The position numbers and the translations under genes are program-made. A stretch of 64,000 bases of DNA from an uncultured Opitutaceae bacterium (GTDB lineage Bacteria > Verrucomicrobiota > Verrucomicrobiia > Opitutales > Opitutaceae), in contig CAITBM010000009.1 of assembly GCA_903890485.1 (NCBI GenBank), positions 1 through 64,000 on the forward strand, given 5' to 3'. Position 1 is the stretch's first letter; each line of letters opens with the position of its first letter. The notes beneath the pieces are model-generated. The model did no database searches. It saw nothing but the letters and a program-made list of their open reading frames with translations, and was not told where the DNA came from. Shown here piece by piece: positions 18,051 through 28,200 of the stretch.

Positions 18051-18079
18051 TTGACCGCAACCGGCGTGGGCGTCCTGAT
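18051..18079 (+). promoter_or_regulatory. TTGAC-N16-GTCC promoter-like element before giant FG-GAP gene 1
   Basis: TTGACC at 18051-18056 is followed, after 16 bases counted from TTGAC, by GTCC at 18072-18075. The element lies 42 bases before the chosen ATG. The other two giant FG-GAP genes have the same arrangement. If TTGAC is a -35, the transcript would begin only a few bases before the start codon. Confidence 0.45.
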
Positions 18080-18092
18080 TGGCCCCGGCCCC

Positions 18093-21000
18093 ATGGCATA
18101 CCCAATACCGAAGCGCCGCGCCCGATTCGGGCACGCGAAACGCGTCGCGGTCGTGGTGCTTGCCGCGTTCGGCTGCCTCGTCGCGGCACAGGGGGCGGTG
18201 CCGGCCCCGGACCCGGCCCTCGCCTCCAGGCCGCTCCCCGCCCCGTCCCATCCCCGGGGCAAGACGATGTTCACCCTCCTCTCCCCCGAGGAGACCGGGG
18301 TCAGGGTCGAGAACCCCTACGACGACACGCGCATGTGGGGGGAGCTCTACCCGGAGCTCGCCGACGGGGCGATCGGGACGGGAGTGGCCATCGGCGACTT
18401 CGACAACGACGGACGGCCCGACCTGTTCGTGGTCACCAAGACCAGGGGGTGCCGCCTGTTCCGGAACCTGGGAAGCTACCGCTTCGAGGACGTAACCGCT
18501 AAGGCGGGCGTGGGGGCCACGCCCGGCATCTGGAATACGGGGGCCACCTTTGTCGACGTGAACAATGACGGCCTTCTCGACATCTACGTCTGCCGCTTCA
18601 ACGCCCCCAACCTGCTCTACATTAACCAGGGCGACGGCACCTTCAAGGAGATGGCCCATTCCTACGGGCTCGACGTGGTCGACGCGTGCGGGATGGCGTA
18701 CTTCGCCGACTACGACCGCGACGGCTGGCTCGACGTGTTCATCCAGACGAACGTCCTCGACAACAACCGGCACCCGGAGGGCCAGCGCAACCACCTCTTC
18801 CACAACAACGGCAACGGGACCTTCACCGAGGTGACCGAGAGCGCGGGGATCCTGGGCGAGGCGCACGGGCACTCGGCCCAGTGGTGGGACTACGACGGCG
18901 ACGGCTGGCCGGACCTCTACGTCGCCAACGACTTCGCGGCCCCGGACGTCCTCTACCACAACAACCGCGACGGGACCTTCACGAACGTGATCAACCAGGT
19001 CGTCCCCCACATGCCGTACTCCTCCATGGGGAGCGACGTGGGCGACGTCCTGAACGACGGGAACGTGGCGCTCCTGGCCACGGACATGGCCGCGACAACC
19101 CACGAAAAGGACATGCGCGGGATCGCCGACTCCCGCAGCCGCACGACCGAGGATCCCGAGCACCCCGAGGCCGCGCCCCAGTACGAGCACAATGCCCTCT
19201 ACCTGCCGACCGGCACCGGCCGGTGCCTTGAGGCCGCCACCCTTGCCGGGCTCGATGCCACCGACTGGACCTGGTCACCCCGCCTGGAGGACCTGGACAA
19301 CGACGGGCGCCTGGACCTCTTCACCACCAACGGCATGTACCGGGAGGCCCACAACGTGGACCTCCTTGCCCGGCAGGCCGCGGCCGACACGCCCGCCGAG
19401 CGGCTCCGGATCATGAAGGCAAGCCCGGTGTTCGCCGAGACCCACCTCGCCTACCGCAACCTGGGCGACCTCCGCTTTGAGGAGACGGGCGCCTCCTGGG
19501 GCCTCAACCAGAAGGGAGTCTCGTTCGGGAGCGCGCTCGGCGACCTCTCCGGGGACGGCAACCTGGACATCGTCACGGTCGACTACGACGGGGGAGTCAC
19601 GATCCTGCGCAACGACTGCGACAGCGGCCACCGGGTGGACATAGACCTGAGGGGATCTGTTTCGAACCGCTTCGGGATCGGGGCCGTGGTGCGCGTGGAA
19701 AGCGCCCTCGGCACGCAGGTGCGCCCCCTCCTGGCGGCGCGGGGCTACATGTCGAGCAGCGAACCCATGGTGCACGTGGGCCTGGGCCCGGACACGCAGA
19801 TCCGCCGGATGACCGTCACCTGGCCCAGCGGCCGCGAGCAAGTCTTCGAGAACCTGCCCGCCGACAGGCGGTACACCGTGACCGAGCCCTCCAGCCCCTA
19901 CCGACCCCCGGCGCAACCGCCAGCCGACAGGCCCCTCTTCGTCGACGCCACGGTGGAGGCGGGGTTCTCGGTTGCGTCGCACGAGGACGCGGTCGATGAG
20001 ACGGCCTCCCAGAGGCTCCTGCCCTTCCGGCTCAATCGGCGCGGCCCCGCCTTGGCCGTGGGCGGCGTGAACGGCGACGGCCTTGACGAGGTCGTTGTCG
20101 GGGGCACGACCCTTGATCCCGTTCGGATCCTGCGGCGCTCGACCTCGGGATCGTTCGATCCCTCGGGGGCCCCGTCCGATCCCCTCCCTGCGGACGGCGG
20201 GCCCCTCCTGGTCTTTGACGCCGCCGGCCAGGGCCACGCCGACCTGCTGGTGACGATCGGGGGCAACGCGCTTCCCTCCGGTTCGCCCGACTACGAGCCC
20301 CGCCTGTACCTGGGCGACGGGCACGGGGGCTATTCACCCGCAGCCCCGGGCGCCCTCCCCCGCTTCACCTCGAGCGTCGGGGCCGTTGCCGCCGCCGACT
20401 TTGACCACTCCGGCCGCCTCGGCCTCTTCCTCGGCGGGCGCGTCCAGACCGGGCAGTATCCGCTTCCGCCGCAAAGCGCCCTCTGGGCCAACCGCGGAGG
20501 CACGTTCGAGGACGTGACGGACGCGCTCTGCCCCGGCCTTCGCGAGATCGGGATGGTGACCTCGGCGCTCTGGACGGACTTGGACGGCGACGGGTGGCCC
20601 GACCTCGTCCTCACCCTCGAGTGGGGCACCGTGAAGCTCTTCCACAACAACCAAGGCAAGGGGTTCTCCGACTGGTCCGAAAAGGCGGGGTTCGCCTCCG
20701 CCGGGGTCGGCTGGTGGACCTCGGTGGCCGCCGCGGACTTCAACGGCGACGGCCGCCTGGACTACGTGGTCGGCAACGTGGGCCTGAACACCCCCTACCG
20801 TGCGAGCCCTGAGCATCCCTCACTTCTCTTCTACGGGGATTTTAACGGGGACGGAAGTGAACCCCAGCTTGTGGAGGCCCTGTACGAGGGGGACCGCCTC
20901 TACCCGCGGCGCACCCGCCGGGACCTGGGAGCCGCGATCCCCTCGGTCCTCAGGCATTTCCCGAGGAACAACGCCTATGCCCATGCGACGCTGGAACAGA

Positions 21001-21698
21001 TCCTGGGCGCAGCCCCCCTGGCGGCCGCCCAGCGGTTTGCGGCGACGGAATTCCGGAGCGGCGTCTTCCTGAGCCAGCCCGACGGCACCTACCGCTTCAG
21101 CCCGCTTCCCCGGATCGCCCAGATCGCGCCGATCCAGGGGCTTGTCGCCGGGGATTTCCTTGGGGAGGCCCATGCCGACATCTACGCCGTCCAGAACTCC
21201 TATGCCCCCATCCCCTTTGTCGGGCGCTTCGACGGCGGCCTGAGCCAGCTTCTAAGGGGCGACGGCAAGGGTGGGTTTGCCCCGGTATCCCCGGCCGAAA
21301 GCGGGCTTCTTGTGCCCAGGGACGCCAAGGCCCTTGCGGTCCTCGACCTCGCCCGCGACGGGTGGCCGGGCTTTCTCGTGAGCCGCAACAACGACACGAC
21401 GCTCGCCTTCCGCAACCGGGCGGCCGCGGGCCACCACTCCCTCTGCGTGCGCCTAAAGGGGCCCAAGGGAAACCCCACCGCCGTTGGGGCCCGGGTGACC
21501 CTCACCTACGCGGACGCAACGACGCGCGTCTCGGAGGTCTACGCGGGCTCGGGCACCATGAGCCAATCCTCCCCGGACTGCTTCTTTGGCTATCCCGACT
21601 CAAATCCGCCCATAAGCATTTCGGTGAGGTGGCCCCTGGGCGCGGTTTCCTCGTACCCGGTCCCCGAGGGATCGACCCACCTCCTCCTCTCGCCCTAG
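18093..21698 (+). CDS. Giant exported FG-GAP/ASPIC-UnbV (CRTAC1-like) protein 1
   Basis: 1201 residues. A signal peptide (HAKRVAVVVLAAFGCLVAAQGA) fixes the start at CCCGGCCCC-ATG. FG-GAP/VCBS calcium-binding repeats fill about 90-500 (DFDNDGRPDLFVV, DVNNDGLLDIYVC, DYDGDGWPDLYVAN). An ASPIC/UnbV domain covers about 525-600 (FGIGAVVRVES, MTVTWPSGREQVFENLPADR). A second FG-GAP series covers about 640-1110, and a second ASPIC-like domain ends the protein. It therefore looks like two CRTAC1 units joined. Such propellers bind partners or ligands outside the cell; no enzyme site is visible. It diverges from GT-C-like paralogue 1 across 146 bases, and its stop codon interlocks with that of the FKBP gene. 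Confidence 0.82.
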   Translation: MAYPIPKRRARFGHAKRVAVVVLAAFGCLVAAQGAVPAPDPALASRPLPAPSHPRGKTMFTLLSPEETGVRVENPYDDTRMWGELYPELADGAIGTGVAIGDFDNDGRPDLFVVTKTRGCRLFRNLGSYRFEDVTAKAGVGATPGIWNTGATFVDVNNDGLLDIYVCRFNAPNLLYINQGDGTFKEMAHSYGLDVVDACGMAYFADYDRDGWLDVFIQTNVLDNNRHPEGQRNHLFHNNGNGTFTEVTESAGILGEAHGHSAQWWDYDGDGWPDLYVANDFAAPDVLYHNNRDGTFTNVINQVVPHMPYSSMGSDVGDVLNDGNVALLATDMAATTHEKDMRGIADSRSRTTEDPEHPEAAPQYEHNALYLPTGTGRCLEAATLAGLDATDWTWSPRLEDLDNDGRLDLFTTNGMYREAHNVDLLARQAAADTPAERLRIMKASPVFAETHLAYRNLGDLRFEETGASWGLNQKGVSFGSALGDLSGDGNLDIVTVDYDGGVTILRNDCDSGHRVDIDLRGSVSNRFGIGAVVRVESALGTQVRPLLAARGYMSSSEPMVHVGLGPDTQIRRMTVTWPSGREQVFENLPADRRYTVTEPSSPYRPPAQPPADRPLFVDATVEAGFSVASHEDAVDETASQRLLPFRLNRRGPALAVGGVNGDGLDEVVVGGTTLDPVRILRRSTSGSFDPSGAPSDPLPADGGPLLVFDAAGQGHADLLVTIGGNALPSGSPDYEPRLYLGDGHGGYSPAAPGALPRFTSSVGAVAAADFDHSGRLGLFLGGRVQTGQYPLPPQSALWANRGGTFEDVTDALCPGLREIGMVTSALWTDLDGDGWPDLVLTLEWGTVKLFHNNQGKGFSDWSEKAGFASAGVGWWTSVAAADFNGDGRLDYVVGNVGLNTPYRASPEHPSLLFYGDFNGDGSEPQLVEALYEGDRLYPRRTRRDLGAAIPSVLRHFPRNNAYAHATLEQILGAAPLAAAQRFAATEFRSGVFLSQPDGTYRFSPLPRIAQIAPIQGLVAGDFLGEAHADIYAVQNSYAPIPFVGRFDGGLSQLLRGDGKGGFAPVSPAESGLLVPRDAKALAVLDLARDGWPGFLVSRNNDTTLAFRNRAAAGHHSLCVRLKGPKGNPTAVGARVTLTYADATTRVSEVYAGSGTMSQSSPDCFFGYPDSNPPISISVRWPLGAVSSYPVPEGSTHLLLSP

Positions 21699-22672
21699 GG
21701 GGGCGAGGCATCGCCGAGGGCGATGTAGTAGACGAGAGGGGAGCCGCGCTCAACCCCCTCGGGCCAGTCGCCCTCGCCAAACGAAAGAGACGGGGGAAGG
21801 ACGAAAACGGCAGTGGAGCCGACCGTCATCATCTGGAGCCCCTCCATGAGCCCCGGCATCAGGCCCTCCATACGGACCCGGGTCCTCTCCGTGCACAGCT
21901 GCGGGATCCGCGTGCGGCCGTCGGCGGAGGTCGTGACGCAGGAAAAGACAATCCAGTCTCCCGGCCTCGGCCGTATGCCATTGCGTCCGGTCTGCACGTT
22001 GTAGCCGAGGCCGCTCTCGGAGATCTGGAGCCCGAGGCGCCTGCGCATCCCCTTGAAGTACCGAGCCAGCCGCACCTTGGGGTCGACCGACGCCCCACCC
22101 TGCTGCGCCGCCTCCGCCACCCGGCGGCCCATTTCACCGACAAGCCTCGTGGCAACGTCGTCCATGGGGACGGGATGGCCTCCCATGGCCGCCTTGATCC
22201 CGTCCAGGAATGCGCCGAGTTCGGCCTCGGTCCAGCCGAGCTCCGCGAAGTGCGCGGAGAGGGCGAATGAGGAGCCGAACGCCGAAAAGGCCGCCGAGGG
22301 ATACTCGCGTGGGGCTCCGGTGGCCTGCGGGCCCCCGGCCATCCGGCGCGCCAGTTCTCCGGCAAGCTCCTGAGCGGCCTGGTCCATCGGGAACGGGCGG
22401 CCCTGGAGCGACGCCCGGATCCCCTCAAGGAACGCGTCAAGCTGCGCCTCGGTCCAGCCAAACTGCACAAAACGGCCCGATCCCGCGAGCGAGGAGCCGA
22501 GCGCCGCATAGGCGGCAGGCGGATAGTCGAGGACTCCCATCCCTGGAGCCGAATCCGGCCGGGTGACCGCCGTCGCGGGATCCCCACCCAGGGGCACAAG
22601 GGTACCGGAGGAAATGCCGGTGCAGAGCGTCCCGAGGAAAAGGGTGCAGGATAGGAAAAGTCGCGTCCTCAT
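21695..22672 (-). CDS. Exported FKBP-type peptidyl-prolyl isomerase with duplicated N-terminal module
   Basis: 325 residues beginning with a signal peptide (MRTRLFLSCTLFLGTLCTG). Two tandem copies of an FKBP N-terminal-like helical module lie at about 50-112 and 124-186 (FGWTEAQLDAFLEGIRA and LGWTEAELGAFLDGIKA). A C-terminal FKBP domain (about 222-320) contains GDWIVFSCVTTSADG, LMPGLMEGLQMMTVGSTAVF and LSFGEGD. It should act as a periplasmic proline isomerase or chaperone. The gene starts 11 bases after the Tat-exported FG-GAP gene and is probably its operon partner, perhaps helping fold it or the giant FG-GAP proteins. The frame is open upstream of the chosen ATG but overlaps the neighbouring gene. 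Confidence 0.78.
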   Translation of the reverse strand: MRTRLFLSCTLFLGTLCTGISSGTLVPLGGDPATAVTRPDSAPGMGVLDYPPAAYAALGSSLAGSGRFVQFGWTEAQLDAFLEGIRASLQGRPFPMDQAAQELAGELARRMAGGPQATGAPREYPSAAFSAFGSSFALSAHFAELGWTEAELGAFLDGIKAAMGGHPVPMDDVATRLVGEMGRRVAEAAQQGGASVDPKVRLARYFKGMRRRLGLQISESGLGYNVQTGRNGIRPRPGDWIVFSCVTTSADGRTRIPQLCTERTRVRMEGLMPGLMEGLQMMTVGSTAVFVLPPSLSFGEGDWPEGVERGSPLVYYIALGDASPP

Positions 22673-22683
22673 GGCCTCACTTT

Positions 22684-24987
22684 CTAGGCGCCCGAACCCG
22701 CGGGCCAGCTGAAGCTCCGGAGCTCGAAGCGCTCGGCTTGCTCCTCTCCCTCCCTCACATGGTAGCACGAGTTAATCTCGAGATCCCTCAGCACCTGGGT
22801 TGTTCCTGACACCGGCCAGAAGATCTCCACCCGCCGGATGTGGCTTGCCCTGCCAAGGCCTATCTCCTGGCGGAGCGTGGACGAGCCGAAGCTGGCCCCG
22901 GTGCCGACGATCCGGTGGATTTCGCGGTCCCCATCCTGCGGGTCGACGGCCACGACCTTGACCCGGGCGCCGATCGCCGCGCGGTTGGTCTTCACGCCCT
23001 GGAGCTGGAGCTTCAGGAAATTGTTGCCGTGTCCGGGGTTCGCGAAAAGCTGCCTCTGGTAGATGTCCGCCTCAACCGCGCCGCCAACCACTGAGAAGAT
23101 GTCCTGGGTCCCGCTGTTGTTGATGTCCCCAAAGGCGATCCCGTGACCCTTCTGGATCTGGCCGAAGCCGCCGGAGGTCGTGACATCCTGGAAACGCCGT
23201 CCCCTGTCGTTGCGGAACATCTTGTTCGGAATCAGCACCATCAGGTCGGGGTTGCCCGTGCCCATGTAGAAGTCGAGCCACCCGTCGTTGTCCAAGTCCC
23301 CGAAATTTGCGCCCATGGAAAGCAGGAGCCGATCAAGACCCGCCTCCTTCGTGACATCCGCGAACGTTCCATCGCCGTTGTTGCGGTAGAGCTTGGTCCG
23401 CTGCCCGGCGAACGGCAGGCCCAGGGCCTCCGCGGCCAGGTCGCCCACGTCCTCGATCGCATAACCGGCAACCAGGATGTCGGGCCATCCGTCGTTGTTG
23501 TAGTCCCAGAACCAGCAGGTGAAGGTCGAGGGCGGCTCGGTGACGCCCGCCTGCTCGGCCACGTCGGTAAACCTCCAGCGCGCCTTGGGCGAAGGGTCAC
23601 CCCCCACGGGTCCGTCGTTGCGGAGCAACATCTTCGGGCCGTCAAGCTTCGAGAGGTAAAGGTCGGGCCTCCCGTCGTTATTGTAGTCGGCGCTCACGAC
23701 CCCCTTGAAGTACCCGACGAAGGCGACACCGTTCTCGGCGGCGCATTCGGTGAAGGTTCCATCCCCGTTGTTGCGGAACAGCTCGCACGGGTTCTTGTCG
23801 GCCCCCTTTGACTCGTTCGCGAAGTAGAGGTCGAGCCACCCGTCGTTGTTGTAGTCGAACCACGCCGCGGACTGGGTCGGCGCGAACCGCAGGAGGCCCG
23901 CCTCCTCGGTCACGTCGGTGAACGTGAAATCCCCGTTGTTGCGCAGAAGGGAGCTTGGGTAGTGGCCCTCCGCCCCCATCCAGGCACCGCGCAGCACAAG
24001 GATGTCCATGAAGCCGTCGTTGTTGTAGTCGCAGTGGATGAGGTTCAGCCCGCCCGTCAGCCCCATGAGCCCGGCCTCCTCCGTCCGCTCCGTGAACGTC
24101 CCGTCGCCGTTGTTTCGGAAGACTCGGATCTGGTCCTCGACGCCCCAGGAGGAAACCATCACGTCCAGGAACCCGTCGTTGTCTAGATCCTCAAGGACGA
24201 TGCCCCCTGCAAGGCCCTGGAAGTCGAGCCCCACGCTCGACGCGACGTCCGGGAAGTGCTTGATGTCGTAGTCCGACGCGAAGTGTTCGGGACCGATCAG
24301 CCACTGGGAGGGAACCTTGTCGGGGTAATCGCCCAGCGTCATGTAGGCGATGTTGATCAGCCACCGCGCCCTCAAGTCCCCGGGATACTTGGTCAGGAGG
24401 TCCTTCAACACCTCGACGGCCCCGCGTGAGCCCCGCTGCAGCGTGTGGACGCCCTTGCCCGTGATCGGAAAGAGGCAGGATTCGACGTTGTGCCTCAGGA
24501 CACAGTTCTCGTTCTCCCCTAGCCGCAGGTAGCACATGGCCTTGAACGTGAGCCATTCAGGCTCCCCGCGCTGCTCCTTGGGCACCTTCATCTCCTCCAG
24601 GGTCGACTCGATGACATCGAGGTTCGAGAGGGCAACGTCGGCTGCGCCGGAGTCCAGCAACTGCCAGGCAAGTTGCATCCGGAGCTTGAGCCGCTTGTCC
24701 GGCTGGAGCTCCTTCGCAAGCAGGTCGCGAAGCACGCCGACCTGCGCCTTGTTGCGGAATGGGTTCTTGAGCGGATCGGCCTCCCGGGTGATCTTGGCGA
24801 GGAGAGCCGCCATCCTTCGGTTGCTCTCGGGTTGAGCCTTGGAGGCAGCCGCGGGCAGGCCTCCGGAGGGCGCTGCCAGGGCGGCCAGCGGCCAGGCCCA
24901 CGCCGCGGCCACGCCAAGGGATCCCCCGAGAGCGGTCCTCAGGAATCCCCTGCGATCGAGCTGAAGGCGCCTCTCGACCTCACCCAT
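22684..24987 (-). CDS. Tat-exported FG-GAP/ASPIC-UnbV (CRTAC1-like) protein
   Basis: About 767 residues. A Tat signal (DRRGFLRTALGGSLGVAAAW) is followed by a helical region to about 210 without recognisable repeats. At least seven FG-GAP/VCBS repeats follow (DLDNDGFLDVMVSSWG, DYNNDGFMDILVLRG, DYNNDGWLDLYFAN, DLDNDGWLDFYMGTGNPDL), then a C-terminal ASPIC/UnbV domain (AIGARVKVVAVDP, IRRVEIFWPVSG). Tat export implies folding in the cytoplasm, which is notable for a calcium-binding propeller. An upstream in-frame ATG at 25062 would lengthen the region before the twin Arg by 25 residues. It is first of a two-gene unit with the FKBP gene. Function is unknown; surface binding is inferred. Confidence 0.8.
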   Translation of the reverse strand: MGEVERRLQLDRRGFLRTALGGSLGVAAAWAWPLAALAAPSGGLPAAASKAQPESNRRMAALLAKITREADPLKNPFRNKAQVGVLRDLLAKELQPDKRLKLRMQLAWQLLDSGAADVALSNLDVIESTLEEMKVPKEQRGEPEWLTFKAMCYLRLGENENCVLRHNVESCLFPITGKGVHTLQRGSRGAVEVLKDLLTKYPGDLRARWLINIAYMTLGDYPDKVPSQWLIGPEHFASDYDIKHFPDVASSVGLDFQGLAGGIVLEDLDNDGFLDVMVSSWGVEDQIRVFRNNGDGTFTERTEEAGLMGLTGGLNLIHCDYNNDGFMDILVLRGAWMGAEGHYPSSLLRNNGDFTFTDVTEEAGLLRFAPTQSAAWFDYNNDGWLDLYFANESKGADKNPCELFRNNGDGTFTECAAENGVAFVGYFKGVVSADYNNDGRPDLYLSKLDGPKMLLRNDGPVGGDPSPKARWRFTDVAEQAGVTEPPSTFTCWFWDYNNDGWPDILVAGYAIEDVGDLAAEALGLPFAGQRTKLYRNNGDGTFADVTKEAGLDRLLLSMGANFGDLDNDGWLDFYMGTGNPDLMVLIPNKMFRNDRGRRFQDVTTSGGFGQIQKGHGIAFGDINNSGTQDIFSVVGGAVEADIYQRQLFANPGHGNNFLKLQLQGVKTNRAAIGARVKVVAVDPQDGDREIHRIVGTGASFGSSTLRQEIGLGRASHIRRVEIFWPVSGTTQVLRDLEINSCYHVREGEEQAERFELRSFSWPAGSGA

Positions 24988-25148
24988 CCTCAAGCGAGCG
25001 ACAGAGGAACCCTTGCCCGGGATTGGACCGGGGGCAGTGGGTCCGTAAGATTCATGAGGCATCGGGCCAAGGCTAGGATAGAGTCGCCCGGTGTTGAAAC
25101 AACTATCTGCGACTCCGGTCCGAGGCGGGAGATCCCCACGAGACGGCG

Positions 25149-25181
25149 CAAAAAAGCCCGGTGGCTTTCGCCACCGGGCTT
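25149..25181 (-). terminator. Intrinsic terminator of the large TonB receptor gene
   Basis: An eleven-pair stem (25155-25165 with 25170-25180) with a four-base loop. Read on the minus strand it is followed by a run of six T. It lies about 50 bases after the receptor stop codon. Confidence 0.9.
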
Positions 25182-25231
25182 GAATCTTTGGGTGTTTCCG
25201 GAAAGGTCGCCCGATCCGGAAACAACAGGCC

Positions 25232-28200
25232 TTAGAAGTCGAACGAGTTCTCGAGCGTCCAACCCATGCCCTGCTGAATGCGGGCGAGGGCCAAGCTGCC
25301 GTCCGGCTCGTAAGACGAGGGCGTCAGATGGTCTTTCTCGCCAACGCTACGCAGGTTGAGCTGCACGCGCCAGTTTACGTTCTTGTAGACCTTCCTCGAG
25401 TAGCCAACCCAAGCGTCCACGTGTGTGTCGTTCGGGCCCTTGAACGGCTGGTTCACGTCGAGACCGCCCTGTGTGACGGCGATGACGTTAGCATAGTTCG
25501 GGTCCGTCGAGTTCACGTTGTTGAACGTCGGGTTGTACTTGTAGCCGAGGATACGGGAGGCCTCCACGCGGAGGGCGCCACCGACGAACACTCCCTTGAT
25601 GAGGCCACGATCAAACGTGTAGTTCGTGATGACGTTCAACCTCCAAGGCGACACCTCAGGAGCGGCGTGACCCTGGTCGTTGAGCTCAACCGTCCAAGGA
25701 GCGACGATGGAGGCGTTCCAGTCGGCACCGAGGGTGCCGCAACCGTTACACCACATGCGGATCTGGCCACCGGGCCCGTTCATGAAGCCGGTCATCTTGC
25801 TGATGAAGGCCTGTGAAACCGGGTCGATGTTGGCATGCGTTGCGTTCACGTGTGAGTAGTTCAACGTGACGTTCCAGTTGCGCAGGAGCTGCGTCGTGAG
25901 CTCGATTTCAACACCCTTCGACTCGTTGTCGACCGTGGTGACGTGGTCACCGAAGTTCGAGCCGCCGCCAACGTTCGGGGCGGTGAGGTCGTTGTAACCG
26001 TTGAGGAACGCGTTGACCAGCAGGCCGCTAGACTTGGCGAGCGACGGGTGAATGGTCGGCGTGACATTGTAGCTTCCGAAGTATGCGTCCGGGAGCGGGA
26101 TGTTGAGCCAGGCGTTCACGATCGCAGCCGAGGCCGCGTTGGTAGCGATGTACTGGGAGCTGCCCGTGGAGTAGCCAGAGCCGTTGCCGTAGTCCCAGTA
26201 GTTCGTGTTGGGGGTCCTGCCCGCGAGGCCTTCCTGCAGAGCAGCCGCCCAGCCGTAACCCCAGACCACACCGTCGGCCAGGAAGTATCCGTTGCCACCG
26301 AGGCCGGCGATCGAGTTACCGTTCGTCTCGGCCAGGTTGGCGTTCTTCACGATCGTCTTGAACCAGTCAACCTTGAGGGAGACCTTGTCGTTCAGGGCGG
26401 TCGCCGTGAACCCATACTCCGAGGTGTTACCCATGGCGCTCGGGATCGGGAGGCCGGCGAGGCTCAGGCGAGCCGCGTCAGGCTTGAAGTTCGACGACTT
26501 GTTGAAGAACGCGCTGAGCGTCATGTCGCCGGGGAGCTTCGACATCAGAGCCTTCGGGAGGTGATAGACAGCTCCCCAAGTCTTGCTGACACCCTGGGAA
26601 TCCGTGCGGGAATCCAGGTTCATCGGATAATCGAGGCTCGTGATCCCCGTGGCCGGGTTCGTGACGGCGTTCGTCTGGTAGTCGGTGACCTTGTCCTTGC
26701 GCCAGCCGAGCGACGGGACCAAGTCGCCACCCAGGAAGTAACCCTGCCAGGTGATGCCTTGGGACTCGTCGATGTAGCGGCTCTTGTTGCCGGCGGTGAC
26801 GAGGTTCGAGCGGTCATTCGGGTTGGCCCAGCTCTGGTAACCGACGTTTTCGTTCTGCCAGCCCACGTAGTTGGCCGCGTTCTGGTATTGGATGCCGTTG
26901 GTCGTAACGACGTTGTTTGACAGGTTCGTGTACGAATACGGGGCCGTCGGGTTGACGTAGCCGGGGGTCATCGGGTCAAGCGGCTTGGCCCAGGTCGAAT
27001 TGAAGTTGATTATCGTCTCGTTCCGGGGAGGAGCGATGACGTAATTGATGCTGTTCAGATTCAGACCATGGGCGGAGGGGTAACCCTGCATCGCGGGGCC
27101 GAGGTAGGCGCGCCACTCAAAGCTTCCGTTGGAACCCACCGCGTTAACGATGTTGTTCGTGGGGAGGTTGTTGTTGGCGAGATAATCCGGTGTCGTCGCG
27201 AATTCGCCGAACTGGAAGTAGTCGTTCGTGACCGTCGTCTTCTCGTAGAGACCGGTGAAGATGCTCTTGCCGAGGATGTACGACATCGTCCCGTTGCCGA
27301 AGAAGTCGGAGGAGCGGAGTTCAGCCGTGGGCGTGATGCGCCACGTCTGACGGGCCGTCGTCGACTGGTAGTTGTTGTCCTCACCGCCCGAGGCGGCCTG
27401 GGCAACTTCGGGGCGTCCGGCGTTCGGGTTGAGCGTCCCGTCGGCGTAGGTCGCGTTGGCGTCTACGTTGATCGAGTAATTCTGACCCTCGAGCCAGGGC
27501 TCTGCGCCTTCGGTGTACTTCTGCTGGTCGTACGCGATTTCAATGCCGAGGCGGTCGTCGAAGAAGGTCTGGTCCAGCGCGAGATTGAACGCGGTCCAGT
27601 TCTTCCACTCGTGCTTGTTCGGGCCGTCGAGCAGCTTCTTGTAGAAGTTGAAGATCGTCGGGTCCGTGATGACCTTGTCCGCGTAGTACACGCCGCCCGG
27701 GATCGGGACGGTCGGGATGCGGTAGTTGGCGGGTGAGCCGTTGCTCGGCGTGGTGCCCTGGGTTCCGATGAACTGGGCGATACCGCTCGTGCCGGGGATG
27801 CCGACAGGACGGAACGGCGTCAGGAAGATGCCGTAGGTGTTGCCGTTGTACCTAAACCCGGGGTTGAGTCCCGTGTTCGGCTGGGCCGTGATCGACTTGA
27901 TCGGCGTGCCGGAAGGGGCAAGCGCGTTCGGAATGTTATTCTGCGAGACCGGGGTGGCCTCGTAGTAGTTCACGATGTCAGGCCAGTAGGAGCGTCCCTC
28001 GGCGTTGCCGCCCAGGCCGCTGAAGTAGGCATTATCAATCGGGCCACCTTGGCCACCAGGAAGGAGGGAGCCGCCAGCCGGATTGAACTGCTGACCGCTG
28101 AACTGGTTCAGGATGATCTTCTGGTAGCCGGGGTTCGTGACTCCGCCCAGGGTGATCGTGCTCGCAAACCACGGGGTGATCTGGTCCTCCGGGGGCAGTG

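Noticed and set aside
18104-18112. Half-site CCAATACC resembling the rhamnose operator
   Set aside because: It lies inside the coding start of the giant FG-GAP gene, has no second arm and is probably chance.
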